The notes: generated by a model not told the origin, from the sequence alone. A stretch of DNA of 64,000 bases from Amborella trichopoda (GCF_000471905.2 NW_006496825.1:660557-724556), one strand, 5' to 3'. Numbered from the stretch's first letter, positions 10,287 to 21,960 are shown. Numbers and translations are program-made.

Positions 10287-12094
10287 TGTAGACACCCCGA
10301 TTTCGCTTCAATAGACCATGATCGAGTAAAGTGCCTTAAGCAGGCTACCTTGATACTTGAACCACTCACACCTACCTTACCTCAACCATAAATGAGCCTC
10401 CACCAACACTTGGGTAGAGCTAAAAATACTTGAGAAGCGAGACAAGTCAGAACTGAAAGTTCAGAGACTCGACGTCGCTCCAACGGCCGCCAGAGGCACT
10501 CCTAATGGCGACACAGAGGCAAACACAACATTAGAATGGGCCAGCAACCAGAATCGAGAGTGAAGGGACCAGTGCCATTGACAGTGGTGCCAGTGGCCCT
10601 TGAACTAGTCCCATATCATATCGCCTTAAAACGATGGCGGTCTAATGGAAGTGACACAAAGTTGCACCATCATTATTGTTAGTACGAACTGACATCTGAC
10701 ATACCGTACTGACGTGTCCCATGATGTCAGTACGAACTTGCATGTCGACTTGTGGATGGTCGAGGTACTGTCACATCAGCCACAGATCGTACTACATGCC
10801 GAAGTAGCTGCATGACGTCGATGCCACTCGAGATAGCGCCAGAGTTATTCCAGACAGAGATGTGTCCTGACCCTCATACAACAAAGCCGCCAGAGCACGA
10901 CATGTGTCATGGAGCAAGTTTGAGTGGCACTGGCGCCACTACCAATGGTGCCCCAGCCCCGACACACTTGTACCTAACTCGGACATCTTGATTAGACAGA
11001 GATTAATTGGATGAGATGTCAATTAATGCAGCATTTAATTTGGAGGCTGCATTAAATGCCAAGTAATGATGACCCATATGTCAGTGTCAATAAAGATGAA
11101 GGTATTTCGACTGTGAACTCAAAACGGATGGTCAAGATTGCCCTTAGAAGCAATCCAATGGTTGTCTTGAGATTGATTTTGCTATAAATAGACCACTTGA
11201 TGTTAAGTTATGAGACATATTTTTTTCATATCAAGCACGTAAGCTCCATCGAATTGTACTTAAGCCAAGGAGAGAACTGTCGCATATCAAGTGTATAAGT
11301 TCTGCCTGAGTAAACCTAGTATTGAATCTGAATGTCTACATAAGCTCATAAACTCAAACCTGGAACCGATTCAACTATACTTTGCGTCGAAGGAAACCTG
11401 GATAATCAAACCTTCTAGTTCCTCCTCCTACTACATTCATTTGCCTCGTTTAAACTCGAAAGACTGGGATTGACCATGCAATCACTTAATCTGAATGGGT
11501 GTCAACTCTGGGTGATGGGCTTAGGGGCCCAACCTAGGGTACCATATTCCTTTTCTCTTTGATTTTGTGCATGTTATACATGTTTTCCCCTAATTTTCAT
11601 TAATGAGCATTCATCACTTTCATTAAGCTCTCCCCTTCTCTCTCTCTCTCTCTTGTGCTTCATTAAGACCCTCTATTAAAGCTTAGATTCTCTTCTCTCT
11701 TCTCTTTTATTCTCAATCATAGGCATTAATAAGGTTCATCCATCTTCATCTTTTAATGTTTTCATAACTATTCACAAATAGGATTTGAAGTTTTCTTAGA
11801 CTAGTATGGTTTTCTTTGATTTGTCCGATATTGTTATTATCTCTCTATTTCTTGAAGATCTTCATTAAAATCCCCTTTTCATTAAACCCATTTTTAAACT
11901 TCTCTTGAACTCCAAGGTTAAGGTGCACGAAAAGCCGACTTTACCGTCGGTCCAAGCGAGATACAGCCTTGTGGCCCAATTCTTGCTCTGGGCGTAATTT
12001 GACGGGACCCTTTCTCTATCAACTCTTTGACACGTTTGCACCTGAAACCAAGGCAGGGAACCGAGTTCTCTGCCCACATTTTCGAATATAAACA
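10287..12094 (+). repeat. Element A 3' LTR
   Basis: The LTR starts TGTAGACACCCCGATTTCG, a start common in plant Tat-like LTRs, and ends TATAAACA, as does the 5' copy. It is 1,808 bp long. It carries a TATA box at 11183-11190 and near-palindromic GTACGAACTGACATC / GATGTCAGTACGAAC blocks at about 10681-10735. Open frames inside (for example 10752-10991) are not credible genes. Confidence 0.85.
11183..11190 (+). promoter_or_regulatory. TATA box in element A 3' LTR
   Basis: TATAAATA in the context TTTTGCTATAAATAGACC is a good plant TATA box in the middle of the LTR, on the strand of element A, where the U3 promoter is expected. Confidence 0.65.
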
Positions 12095-12516
12095 ATAGGA
12101 TGTGATGAATCTTTATATGGAATAAAATCACATGATGCTTTGATTGAGAACAAACATCCGCATAATGAAGCCATACCAGTGAATCCTTTTGAGGCTATAA
12201 AGAAAGATTATAGCTCTCAACTTCCCTCTAAATACTTCTCAAGGAGTCTGATGTTGGTGGAGGCAAGGCCGAAGTTTGAGGGGAGCTATAGAAACCTTTC
12301 GCCAGCACCATACGAATCTCATATCGATTGCCTTGATAACCATGGTCCACCAAAAAATCCATCATTTATCCATTTCCAAGAATCCATTGAGCATGTTCCT
12401 TCAGATGCGATAAACCAAATAAGATGCCATTCCAAGCATAAAAACAATATCATTTTGTTTTGCACTCCCATATAGAAGAATTTTTGAAATATTTGTGCCT
12501 GAAGAATCTGGCAAAT
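12095..12516 (+). other. Flanking DNA with unidentified open frame
   Basis: This lies between the LTR end of A and the LINE. A plus-strand frame is open from the LTR edge to the stop at 12475. It contains YGIKSHDALIENKHPHNEA and VNPFEAIKKDYSSQLPSKYF, has no ATG near its start, and could be an exon or an older repeat piece cut by element A. I do not recognise it. Composition is ordinary for plant coding DNA. Confidence 0.35.
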
Positions 12517-12525
12517 AAAGAAGAG

Positions 12526-13495
12526 GAATTTGCTAAGATCCTCTAGGTCGACTTCAGCATTCCTGCAATATTGAAATCTATGATATCATGTACCCATGGC
12601 CCCCTCCCTCTTCTTGGGTTAGGCATATTATCCTCCATTTGACAAGATGGACACTTTTGTTCTCTACTACATCGGCCTATAAAAAATTCATATACGGCCT
12701 CTCTATCATAATGCATGTTTTCTTCAGGAGAATAAATGATAAGAGCTAGAAAATAGAAGATGCACTGAGCACTGACTTTAGCAACTAAAGGCAACATGTT
12801 AGGATAAACATAAAGCTTGCCATGTACCAATCTTACCGATAAACCTGCTAACTAAACTGTGCCAATAATTGTACCTAAGATACCCATGGAATAAAAGTAG
12901 CCCCAAGTAACGTAGTGGTAGGAAGCCTTCTCCGAACTCCAACTCCCTCAAGATCCTAGATTGGCCAACCTATGGTATATCAAAGAAGAAAACCTTGCTT
13001 CTTGAAGAAATTAATATCTGACCAATAGTAATTTCAAATCTGATGAGGACCTCTTTCATAACATTGGCAAAAGAAATAAATGATTCACAGGGGATAACAA
13101 CATCATCAGCATAAAATAAATATGAAACCCCATAATCACACCCCCAAAGGGAAAGCCCTATGTATCATGCCTTGTACCATATCATAGTCAAGTTGTCTAC
13201 TGAAAAAATCCATGGTAAGTAAGAACAAGTATGGAGATAGATGTTCCCCTTACCTCAGCCTCTCTTCCCATTACAGTAGCCGTTTAGAGAACCATTTCTT
13301 AGCACAAAGAAAGAAGTAGTGGAAATACACAATTGATCCCAGTGCATGTAGCCTAGCCAAAATAAAATCCTAAGACACCTGATCATGGGCATTGCTTAAA
13401 TCAATCTGCAAACACATTTTAGCTCGAACTAAATTCTTATGGTAAAGAGAAATGAGTTCGTTTGCCATAAGAATAAATTTTGTTTATAAATTACT
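12526..13495 (-). pseudogene. L1-type LINE reverse transcriptase, inverted 5' segment
   Basis: Reading the minus strand from 13495 down, in changing frames, gives ANELISLYHKNLVRAKMCLQ and IDLSNAHDQVS (RT motif A). Next come LSPYLFLLTMDFFSRQLDYD (motif B region), YLFYADDVVIP (the YADD active site, about 13080-13115) and the C-terminal block HLVKWRIICLTQEEGG. These are the blocks of plant LINE-1 ORF2 in correct order. The open piece 12543-12830 is part of the C-terminal region. Stops and frameshifts abound. The segment is in opposite orientation to the 3' half of the same LINE, which starts at about 13500. Confidence 0.85.
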
Positions 13496-13499
13496 CTTT

Positions 13500-13818
13500 G
13501 AAGATCGAATGAGAGAGTCTAACTTTACCCTCGACTCTATATGGAAATGACGATCCCTTTAAATATTCAAGCATATCCTTGAGTGGCTTTGCAAGGTAAA
13601 TGCCTTACGATTAATAATCTTTGATTGAGGGGAAAAATTTCATGAAATATTTGCTTAATGTGCAAGAATGATGAAGAATCCAAGTGTCATATCTTCCCGC
13701 ATTGCCCTTTTGCAGCTCATATTTGGCATTGGGCTTTCAGGATATTGGGCATATTTCTTCCACTTCTAGAGAATTTAACTGACATTGTTCACCATCTAAG
13801 CTTTTCATACATGCCTTC
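13500..13818 (+). pseudogene. LINE reverse-transcriptase zinc-binding domain (zf-RVT), 5' piece
   Basis: On the plus strand, IPLNIQAYP, VALQGKCLTINNL, CLMCKNDEESKCHIFPHCPF and AAHIWHWAFRILG match the zf-RVT domain that follows RT in plant LINE-1 ORF2, including the Cys/His metal-binding pattern. The frame is open from 13658 to the LTR of element B at 13819. Conceptually removing B and one copy of the target duplication lets the same frame run on into 42899 onward. This shows that B split this LINE. Confidence 0.85.
13814..13818. repeat. Left target duplication of element B
   Basis: CCTTC precedes the TGGTCGGGG start of the left LTR. Its partner CCCTC lies at 42894-42898, right after the ACA end of the right LTR, with one mismatch. 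Five bases is the usual Ty3/gypsy duplication length. Confidence 0.75.
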
Positions 13819-15566
13819 TGGTCGGGGCCTGATTTTCTCTTACTCACCTTGTCACTGTCGTGGGACATGTCCGGGTGGTTCGCCCTCTTAGATCAGTTAC
13901 AAAAACCCTTCGCCTTTTCATTAGCACGGTTTGGTCGCGGACTCTCTTTAGACGTTATCGACTCTTTTCTCCCCTCTCAGGTTTAAATTTCAATGGATGT
14001 CTCATATCTTCTCTCCTAAGTTGTCTCCCTTCCAGCGATGTCTCTTCGGATGGTCGAAGAGGCGAGCAGGCGTTTCCATGGTTCAGTTACACTATCCAGG
14101 AAAAGAGGGAGCCAAACACGGGCGTATGTTGGTTTGAGCCCTTTGACTTGCTAGCACCCACGAAGTTTCGTACGTGCGTGGGATTACGTGTTTAGAGGGG
14201 AAGGGAAAAAGTTCTTGTGATGTTAGATATCTTCAAGAGAAGAGAGGTGTGTACCCGTGCGGTCGGGGGTATTTCTCTCTCTTGTAAAGTTTTCTCTCTC
14301 CTCTCTTTGGGATGCTAGGGTTAAGAGAAAAGACAAGCAAAAGCAAGCGTAATGTCTCTTCTTTATTGAATTGCAATCCCCTTTTTACAATTGACCTAAG
14401 CTTGTTTACATAGAGTTCTCACCAAACATGGGTGGATACTCAAAAACTAAGCATAAATACAATTAAAATAATTTAAAATAAAGTCCCAAAATTGGGTACA
14501 ATGACCAAAATGCCCTTAAACTCTTTCATGTAAATGACAGACTTGTCCTTCCCTGTGGAGCTCGCCGCCATTGTCAAACTTCGAGGGCTCTTTCTGGATA
14601 CTTGTATCGTGAGTTCAGTCGATCTATGGCTATATTCTTAACGTTCGTTTTGATCTATTTTGATCATGCTTCAACAATCTCTTACATGAGGGAAGGAGTT
14701 CGATTAGTTTTATGAACTCCTTGATGGTTTTTTTCCTGATCTGTGGTGTTCCTATGTTGACTATGAGCCTGGGGAAGGTCTTTTCAGTGTTTTTGCAACA
14801 CGTCCAGTTTGCTTTTAGGTCTTTGCTCTGTGATATTTGAGAGATCATCGGAAAAGGGATTCCGACGACGAGGGATTTTGTTTTCTTTTGTGACCTTGGG
14901 TTTCGTGCCTTTTCTAATTTGTTTTGAATGCCGCTTGTCATGTTGACTTGGATTTCTTTCTTAAAGTGTTCTTTTTTGTCTTAGTTTCTACACGGCTGAC
15001 TTTTCTATGCGGTCTAGGACGTCCTTTTGAAGATTTTGGCATTCATGAATTCAGATCGTCTTTCTTCCTTCACAAGGTAGACTTGTCTTCACGTTTGCTT
15101 GTTTAAAGGGGTCAATACCATTGAGGCTTCATCGGCGTCTGAGGCCATGGCCACTCTTCTACTGCAGGGAAGGAGTCACGAGCTCGTCGAGGAGTGGCCA
15201 GAAATCTCCATGCCCGTCGACTGGTTTGGTGAGGCTGTATGGCTAAAGCGTGCCTCTACCCTACTTCGCAATGGGTCGGGCTTAATGTTGTTGGGTTGAC
15301 TTGATTGAGCTCAGACCCGCTTCTCTTTGGAAGGTGACAGCAGTAGTAGTTTAGCGCATTATCAAACCTTCGTGTCCATGGCGGTGGCATAAAACTTCGC
15401 CCCTTGGGCACATAGGCACTTTTCCCTTAGTTGTTCTTGTTCGAGGCTTATTCTCGGTTACTACCCCCGTGCGTCCATGTCTTGCATGCCGCTATGAATA
15501 GGTTGTAGTCGGCCCTCTCATTTATTTGCTTGAGGGACTAAGGTACATCCAAAATGACGTATAACG
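13819..15566 (-). repeat. Element B 3' LTR
   Basis: Aligns with 40999-42893 over its length. It lacks about 130 bp present near 41022-41150 of the partner. It ends ATAACG where the partner has ATAACA, a single-base loss of the canonical CA end. The TATA region (TTTACATAGAG near 14405) has lost the TATATA core kept in the partner LTR. Length is 1,748 bp. Confidence 0.85.
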
Positions 15567-15614
15567 ACTTGCCCCGAAGGATGCTGCGCTCGAGAGGAGC
15601 GAGAAGTGCAACAT
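15567..15614 (-). other. Element B polypurine tract and adjoining hairpin
   Basis: On the minus strand CGGGGCAAGT abuts the 3' LTR and would be the polypurine tract. Immediately upstream are arms ATGCTGCGCTC (15581-15591) and AAGTGCAACAT (15604-15614). They form the same hairpin as in element C, but here with mispairs. Confidence 0.6.
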
Positions 15615-16309
15615 ATAGAAAAAGAAGTGATTTTTTACCTCGAAGTTCATCGTTGGAATCCTTACTAAGATGTTTTGGAGGCCCTTAGGTCCTGTCTTGT
15701 GAGAGGGACCTGCACCTTCGATAGACAGTCAAGGGGCCTTTGAACAAGGGCATGAGCTGCTTCGCTAGTGTTGAGGATTGTTTGGGTGGGTAGGGTATCT
15801 CTTCCAGTTCCCATCCTACCAGGTCCAGTCGTGGCCTTTTGTGTTGCTTATTCCGAAAAGTCTGGTCAGTTGATAGGGAGGCTTTTCGAGGCGGTCTCTT
15901 CGGTGAGACTTCACCCTAAGTTTTTGGTGGGCGCTGGTGCTCCGACTTGGCAATCGTGCCCCCTTTGAGGGGCATCTTTGACATGTCGGCATGACTTTCC
16001 TTTCTGCTTCTTCTTTCTTTTCTTTTTTTTCCCTTTAGCGGCTTCACGATGATGATGGAGTGGTGTCGCATGGTGATGTCAAGGGGGGAAGGAATATGGA
16101 TGATGTTACCGATGAGGTAATGTGAAAGGCATAGCGTGGTGGCCATAAGATTATCGTGTGAGTGCCCTTGGCGAGTGTTAATCCCAGTCTGGTTGTCAGG
16201 GGTTGAAGATCCGGGAGGAGTGGCCTTCAGTGTTTGGGGGCTTTGCCGTTGCTTCGATCAGAGCACATATCCCGGTGCTTTGGAAGTTTGCTTTGGTGGT
16301 GCAGGGCCA
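15615..16309 (-). other. Element B 3' non-coding region
   Basis: No gene recognised. It contains one copy (about 15790-15920) related to the roughly 145-bp tandem unit of element C (20795-21205), sharing the CAGGTCCAGT and CGAGGCGGTC phrases. Confidence 0.5.
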
Positions 16310-17420
16310 AAGGTTTCTTTTTGGACTGGGGCTAAAGCCGAAGATTTTTTGGAGTGGCGCTGGGCTGAAGGTTTTTAGAGTGGCATTGGGCCAGATACTT
16401 TTTGAGGAATGGCACTAAGGCAAGAGATTTTTTGAGGAATAGTACTAAGGCCGGAGATTTTTAGAGTGACGTTGGGTCGGAGATATTTTGAGGAGTGGCG
16501 CTAAGGCCGAGGATTTTTGAAGTGACGCTGGACCGAAGGTTTTCTGAGGAGTCGCATTGAGGCTAGAGATTTTTGGAATGGCGTTGGGCAGGAGATTTTG
16601 TTAGGAGTAGCGCTAAGGTCAAGGATTTTTGGAGTGGCGCTGGGCCGGATATTTTTCTGAGGAGTGGCGCTAAGTTCGGGGATTTTTGGATTGACGTTGG
16701 GCCAAATGTTTTCTGAAGAGTGGCACTGAGTCTGGAGATTTTTGTAATGGCGCTGGGCCAGAGATTTGTTGAGGAGTAGTGCTAAGGCCGGGGATTATTG
16801 GAGTGGCGTTAGGCCAAAGGTTTTCTAAGGAGTGGCATTAAGGCCGGAGATTTTTGAGGAGTGGTGCTAAGGCCGGGGATTTTTGGAGCGGCATTGAATT
16901 GAAAGGTTTTCTGAATGGCGCTGATGCCAGAACTTTTTTTTTTTGAAGAGTAGCACTAAGGTCGGGGATTTTTGGAGTGGCGTTGGGCCGAAGGTTTTTG
17001 GAGTGGAGCTGGGCTGAATATTGTTTAAAGGGGTGGCGCTAAGGTCGGAGGTTCCTTTTGGAGTGGCACTAAGGCCGGAAATTTTTTGACGAGAGGTTCC
17101 TTTTGGAGTGGCACGAAGGCTGAAATTTTTTGATGAGAGGTTCCTTTTGGAATGGCGCTGGGCTGAAGGTTTTTGGAGTGGTGCTGGGCCGAAGGTTTTT
17201 TGAGTGGTGCTGAGCTGGACATTTTTGGAGTGGCACTAGGCCGAAGTTTTTTGGAGTGGCGCTGGGCCGGATATTTTTTTGAGGGGTGGCGCTAAGGCCA
17301 GATGTTCCTTTTGGAGTGGCGCTACTACGGCTGGAGAGTTTTTGAGGAGTGGCGCTGAGGCGGGAGATTTTTGGAGTGGTGCTGGGCCGAAGATTTTTGA
17401 GGGGTGGCGCTAAGGCCGTT
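16310..17420 (-). repeat. Element B minisatellite array
   Basis: Roughly 1.1 kb of diverged copies of a unit around GGAGTGGCGCTGGGCCGAAG followed by a T-run. It alternates with a variant GGAGTGGCGCTAAGGCCGGG plus GATTTTT. Open frames here (such as 16136-16378) only reflect the repeat. The array lies between the antisense ORF and the 3' LTR, as in element C, and its unit is recognisably related to C's. Confidence 0.85.
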
Positions 17421-18082
17421 AATTTTTCGAGTCATAGGTGAATGGCAGAAGTCGTTTCTTGATGACGTACTGCTTTTGATTTTCTTGTTTGCTCCAAGTG
17501 CCCTTTTTGGGTTTTCAATTGAAGCAGGAGTGGTGCCACGATGGTGATGTTCACCGACTTCGTATTGTTGAGGCGCTTTTGCTCATGACTTCGGGGTCAC
17601 ATCCACCTTTGATATTTTTCCATTTTTACTCATGTCGCCCTTGTTGGGTTTTCGTCATGCTCGGTTTTGTTTTCAGAATCACTCTTACTCATGGCTTCGT
17701 GGCCATGCCCATTCGTCCCTTTTTTTTTTTTTTTTTTGCACTTACCACTGCAATAGAGATCATGAAAGGAGAGGTGAGCCAAAAGGTCTTAGTCCGGTAG
17801 CTTGCTTCAGAGGGCATATTTCTCGAGGCCAACATGTAGTCAAAAGAGATGATGGAATATGGAAAGGAACGACATGCCTTCCTTTGATGAAGTGACGTTT
17901 TGGGAGGTGAAGCGACGTGAGATCTGCCTTGTGATATAGTGATAATGGCGCCTAGAAGGCGTGACAGTGAAGATGTTGACCGTTGAGGGATCGAAGTGCC
18001 ATTGTGTGACACGTGTCAGTGTAGCTATATGAGGTGTTTCCTTAAAAATGGCAGGCGTTTAATGGTGAGCCCGCATTTCCTC

Positions 18083-18090
18083 TATAAAAG
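18083..18090 (+). promoter_or_regulatory. Plus-strand TATA box in element B
   Basis: TATAAAAG in CCTCTATAAAAGGGGGCGC reads opposite to the element, toward the antisense ORF. Element C has the related CTTTAAAAGGGGGCTAGG at 23425-23436, followed by similar sequence. This is a candidate start for antisense transcription. Confidence 0.5.
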
Positions 18091-18306
18091 GGGGCGCTTA
18101 GGCTAAGAGTCGGCACAAGCAGTTTCCCTTTGCTTGTTTGGAGTTGAGCTTGCTTTAAGAGCCTCGATGGGTGGACCAACCTTTGATGGTGGGCTTGAGC
18201 CCTATAGTTGTTTTCACATTCTTGGGACCTGGAGAAGGATGCTTATGACTATGTGCCCAATGCTAGGCATCATCGAACTTAGATCCAGTCTCGCTCATCC
18301 GAGGAT

Positions 18307-18311
18307 GGGCC
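18307..18311. repeat. Left target duplication of element C
   Basis: GGGCC precedes the TGATGTCGGTGGGG start. The partner GGGTC lies at 29994-29998 after the right LTR, with one mismatch. It confirms C as a separate insertion inside B. Confidence 0.75.
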
Positions 18312-20322
18312 TGATGTCGGTGGGGTCCTAGTTTCACTTTGGGTGACAGAGGCGCAAACCCTCTCTAGAATAACCGTGGAGGCTCAGTGGGTGGAGGACA
18401 TGCGGATCCTCTTGCTTGCGGATAGGAGGCCGATGGTGAGAGAGATTTTAGTGACTGGAGTGCTAACGCTCCTGCGCCGCTTTGGGGGTTTGGGGACTCG
18501 CCCGAGCGGATGACCCTCTTGGAGCAATTACGAAGCCCTCTAGTAGTTTGTCAGCGTGGTTTGGATGGGAGCCCTCTTCAGGTTCTCAATCTCTCTCCGC
18601 TCACTTTCACTATGCTATCAGAGTGGGATCCGAATATCCCTCCTCCCTAGTCACCCTCTCAGGGGGTTGCAGGCTGCTGAGGGAGGGGACGTGGGGAAAC
18701 TTAAGGGTCAAGGCTCATGGGTTTGCTCACGTCCGAGAGCTGGTAGGTAGGCATGGGCTGCCGTGTGGACGGAGTCGTGAGCGGAGGTGGAGGTGAGAGA
18801 GAGAGAGAGAGAGAGAAAGAGCGACTCGTCTTACGTCAGGTAGGGGTGACCCATGCGATCGGGGCGCCCACGGGACTGCACACTCAAGGGCATCCTCTCT
18901 CTCTCAAAGTTTTCTCTCTCCCCCTCTCTCCCCTCCCACAGAGACTAGGGACTCACAAGGACAAGCTAATAAGTGAAATCTAGCCTTAATTCTTCCCAGC
19001 CTTCAGAAGTAATAGAACTTGAAGAGAGGGGATTGTGGAGTCTCTCCAAAAAGAAAGTCCTCTTTACAAGTGAGTTAAGCTTGCTTATATAGAGGATTCA
19101 CCAAACAGGGGTGAATGCTCAAAAGTTACACTTAATTATAATTAAACTAATTTAAAACAAATCAAAAAATTAAGCGAAACTGACCAAAATGTTCTTGTGA
19201 TCTTTTGCTTAAATGACGAGACCGTCCCTGCATGCAGGTTCCTCCGCCATCGGAAGACCTTAGAAGCTGGCCCTACAACTTCTGGCAACTGTTCGACTGT
19301 TTTAGTAATATATCTTCATTCTTCTCTCGATTGTGAGCATTTTGATGCCCTTCAATCGTGTTGTGGTGGCCTTTCTCCCCGAGGTGAAAGTCCGACCATT
19401 TTTGTGAACTTTCTCTGTTAATGCGTCTTCAAGCTGCGTTGTTTTGGCTCCTGGCTCTGCTTGCAAGTCAGAGAGGAGGCTGCTACAGTAGTCTTGCACC
19501 AAGTTTGGCCTAATTTGGTGTAGATTTGTGCCTTTGCCTAATTTGGAAGGTTGCCAGGGAAAAGGGATTCCTGTAACCTGCTGGACTTTCTTCTTTAGTG
19601 ACCTAAGGACTTGCATTCATCAAACCACGACTTGAATGCAAGAGTTGTACCAGAATGTAGCTCTTTGAAAGGTGGTTCTATTGAACTTCTCCTTGCGTCA
19701 ATCCATGGCTTGGATATTGAGCTATGCTTCACCGAATTTGGAGCTTATTGAACCCTTTTTTTTTTTTTCCTTGGTTTCTCCGGCCACTTTCCTCTTCGGA
19801 GCAATAAGGGTTCTCGGTCACGCCATAGTGTATGCTGTAGGTCAAAATGACGGGGCCGGCGTGATCTAGAACATGTCAACATTTGAGCTCTGTCTGGTTT
19901 CAGAGGAAGGCGACGTGGGTTGGCGAAGTTATTATCGAAAAACATCATAGCAGTCCCCATTTTCGGGACTGGTTTGGGGAAGCCGCACCGCGCTATCGTA
20001 AAACCCATGAGTTACGAGGCCACATGAGCATAGACCTTGCTAAGGAGGTCCGACTGAGGCCAAATTTGGTCTTCAGGGGGTTTTCGACATTCTAAGCGCA
20101 ATGGCGATGGTCTGGTCCCCTGTTGAAGCAGCTAGCATAGAGCTATAGTGAAGGGTTCTTCTTTGGTGCGAGGGAATCACACCTAGGTCACTAGGCTGGA
20201 GGTTTTATTTTCGGCACAATCTTGGTCCGTGGGTGTTTCATGAACTCGCAAGACCAGATTGTCGTCGACTCTCTTCTCATTCGCATTGGCTCATGAAAGT
20301 ATGTCAAAAATGACATACAACA
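18312..20322 (-). repeat. Element C 3' LTR
   Basis: Starts TGATGTCGG and ends ATACAACA. It is 2,011 bp, about 200 bp longer than its partner. The main difference is a block at about 19668-19856 with a poly-T run that is missing at the matching place near 29522 of the other LTR. It contains a short GA microsatellite (18795-18816). The minus-strand CTATATAAGC TATA box is intact near 19090. Confidence 0.85.
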
Positions 20323-20371
20323 ACTTGCCCCGGCGGATGTTGCACTTTGAGAGAAGCAAGAAGTGCAACAT
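20323..20371 (-). other. Element C polypurine tract and perfect hairpin
   Basis: Minus-strand CGGGGCAAGT touches the 3' LTR. Just upstream are perfect inverted arms ATGTTGCACTT (20337-20347) and AAGTGCAACAT (20361-20371) with a 13-nt spacer. The same structure is in element B, so it is a family feature of unknown role. Confidence 0.7.
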
Positions 20372-20794
20372 TCGAAAAATTTAATGTCGTAGCTCCTCTA
20401 ACGAATCCTTGTCATGACGTGTTTATTGTTTGTCGATCATTTTTTTTTTTTTCTTAATCACCGGCACAATGCGATCCTCTACGGGTAGACCTTGCTGAAC
20501 TTTTCCCTTGACCAGGGGGTGACCAAAGTGGCTTTTAGTGGTCTGGTTCCTTGTTGAGGGGCTTTCTCCGAGTTCCACCAAAATCCATTTTTTTTCTTGG
20601 GAGGTCACACTGATGTTATGCCTTCAATGAGCTTATGACTTTTTTTTTCAAAGCGAACTCTTGATTTTCTACCAATGGGAGCCCTTCTTGTGAGCTTTAT
20701 CCCATTCTGTCCGGGAAGGTCCTGGTGTTCCAGTTGGCAAGGGCCCTTCTTGTGAGATTTATCCCTATCCAAACAGAAACGTCAGGAGCAAACA
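20372..20794 (-). other. Element C non-coding spacer
   Basis: Several poly-T runs and no recognisable coding sequence. The 20423-20608 minus-strand frame has no domain. Confidence 0.5.
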
Positions 20795-21205
20795 AGGTAC
20801 CGCTTGGCTTACATCCCACAGGTCCAGTTGGGGGTCTCCTGAATTACCAAGACATGAAAGGAGGATGGCCTTCGAGGCGGTCCCATTTTAGGGGACTTCA
20901 CCCTGGATGCTTGAAGATTGGTGGAGGAAGAAAAGGCAGGCAAGATACCTCTTTGGCTTACGTCCTACTGGTCCAGTTGAGCGTCTCCCAAATTACGCAG
21001 GCTCAATAGAAGGATGGCCTCTGAGGCAGTCCCATTTTAAGGGATGTCACCCTGGATGTTGGAGTTTGATGAGAAGAATGGCAGGCAAGGTATCCCTTTG
21101 GCTTACGTCCTACTGGACCAGTTGGGGGTCTCTCGAATTACCCAGACTCGATAGGAGGATGGCCTATGAAGCGGTCCCATTTTAGGGGACTTTACCTTGG
21201 CTGCA
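20795..21205 (-). repeat. Element C tandem repeat, unit about 145 bp, three copies
   Basis: Three successive units begin near 20795, 20940 and 21086. They share GGCTTACGTCCTACTGG(T/A)CCAGTTG, GGAGGATGGCCT and GCGGTCCCATTTTAGGGGAC. The frames 20725-21009 and 20907-21185 cross the units and are repeat artefacts. Confidence 0.8.
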
Positions 21206-21239
21206 AGAGATTGATGGAAGAGAAGAGAAGAGAAGATTA

Positions 21240-21960
21240 TTTTGTTTGATGTGGCGACACTAAGGCCCGTGATAAGGGGGTGGCACCAGGGCGCTGAGGC
21301 CCCAATGTCGAGAATAAGAAGGCGACATAAGGCCAGGGATAAAAAAATGCCACTGGGGAAAAAAAACTTGTTTGAAAAGCACTGGGGCCTAGATTTTTTG
21401 AAAGGCACTGGGGCCAAAATTTTTGAAAGCACTGGGGCTCAAATGTTTTTGGAAGGCACTGGGGCCCGAATGTTTTGGAAGGCACTAGAGCCCAAAGGTT
21501 TTTTTTGTTTTTTGGAAAGAACTGGAGCCCGGATGTTTTTTTTTATTTTAGAAGAAGGCATTGGGGCTCGGATGTTTTTTTTTTTTTTGGAAGAAGGCAC
21601 TAGGGCCCAGATTTTTTTCTTTTGAAGAAGAAGTCATTGGCGCCTAGATTTTTTTGGAAGGCACTGAGGCCCCGATTTTTTGGAAGGCACTAGGGCCCGA
21701 AGTTTTTTTTTGTAAGGCACTGGGGCCCAGAGATTTTTTGAAAGACACTGAGGCTGCGATTTTTTTTGAAAGGCACTGGGGCCCGGATTTTTTGGAAGGC
21801 ACTGGGACACAGAGTTTTTTTTTTGGAAGGCACTAGGGCCCCGGATTTTTTTTTGGTAGAAAGCACTGGGGCCCGAATTTTTCTGGATAGCACTGGGGCC
21901 CTAAGTTTTTTTTTTTATGGCACTGGGGCTCGGATTTTTTGGAAGGCACTAGGGTTTGGA
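21240..21960 (-). repeat. Element C minisatellite array 1
   Basis: About 25 diverged copies of GGCACTGGGGCCCGGATTTT with extra T and GGAA spacers. The plus-strand frame 21242-21625 that reads through it is a repeat product, not a gene. The unit resembles the array of element B at 16310-17420 (GGC-G/A-CTGGGGCC core plus T-run). Confidence 0.9.

Larger units (their letters stand above)
1..12094 (+). mobile_element. Element A: decayed Tat-like Ty3/gypsy LTR retrotransposon
   Basis: Directly repeated LTR sequence bounds a gag-protease-RT-integrase order on the plus strand, which is the Ty3/gypsy order. The primer-site remnant (TGGCaAC type), the 5'-TGTAGACACCCC LTR start, the long non-coding region after pol and an antisense ORF in that region fit the Tat lineage as I know it. 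Every reading frame is broken by stops and frameshifts, and the RNase H and integrase core are deleted, so the copy is dead. The 5' end is truncated, so no left target duplication can be read. The right flank after the 3' LTR begins ATAGG. Confidence 0.85.
17421..18311 (+). other. Element B antisense-promoter region
   Basis: Holds repeated phrases 'CTCATGxCxTCGTGGCCATGCCC' (about 17575-17715), a poly-T run and a strong plus-strand TATA box. Homologous sequence lies in element C at about 22100-23480. The plus-strand sequence after the TATA box was interrupted at 18311 by element C. No coding assignment can be made. Confidence 0.5.

Noticed and set aside
16136..16418. Open frames of 71-80 codons in the B minisatellite
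   Set aside because: They simply read the repeat unit and are broken by unit-length variation.
21242..21625. 127-codon plus-strand frame with FFFLEEGTGARMF-like repeats
   Set aside because: Direct translation of the GGCACTGGGGCC minisatellite with T-runs; no independent coding signal.
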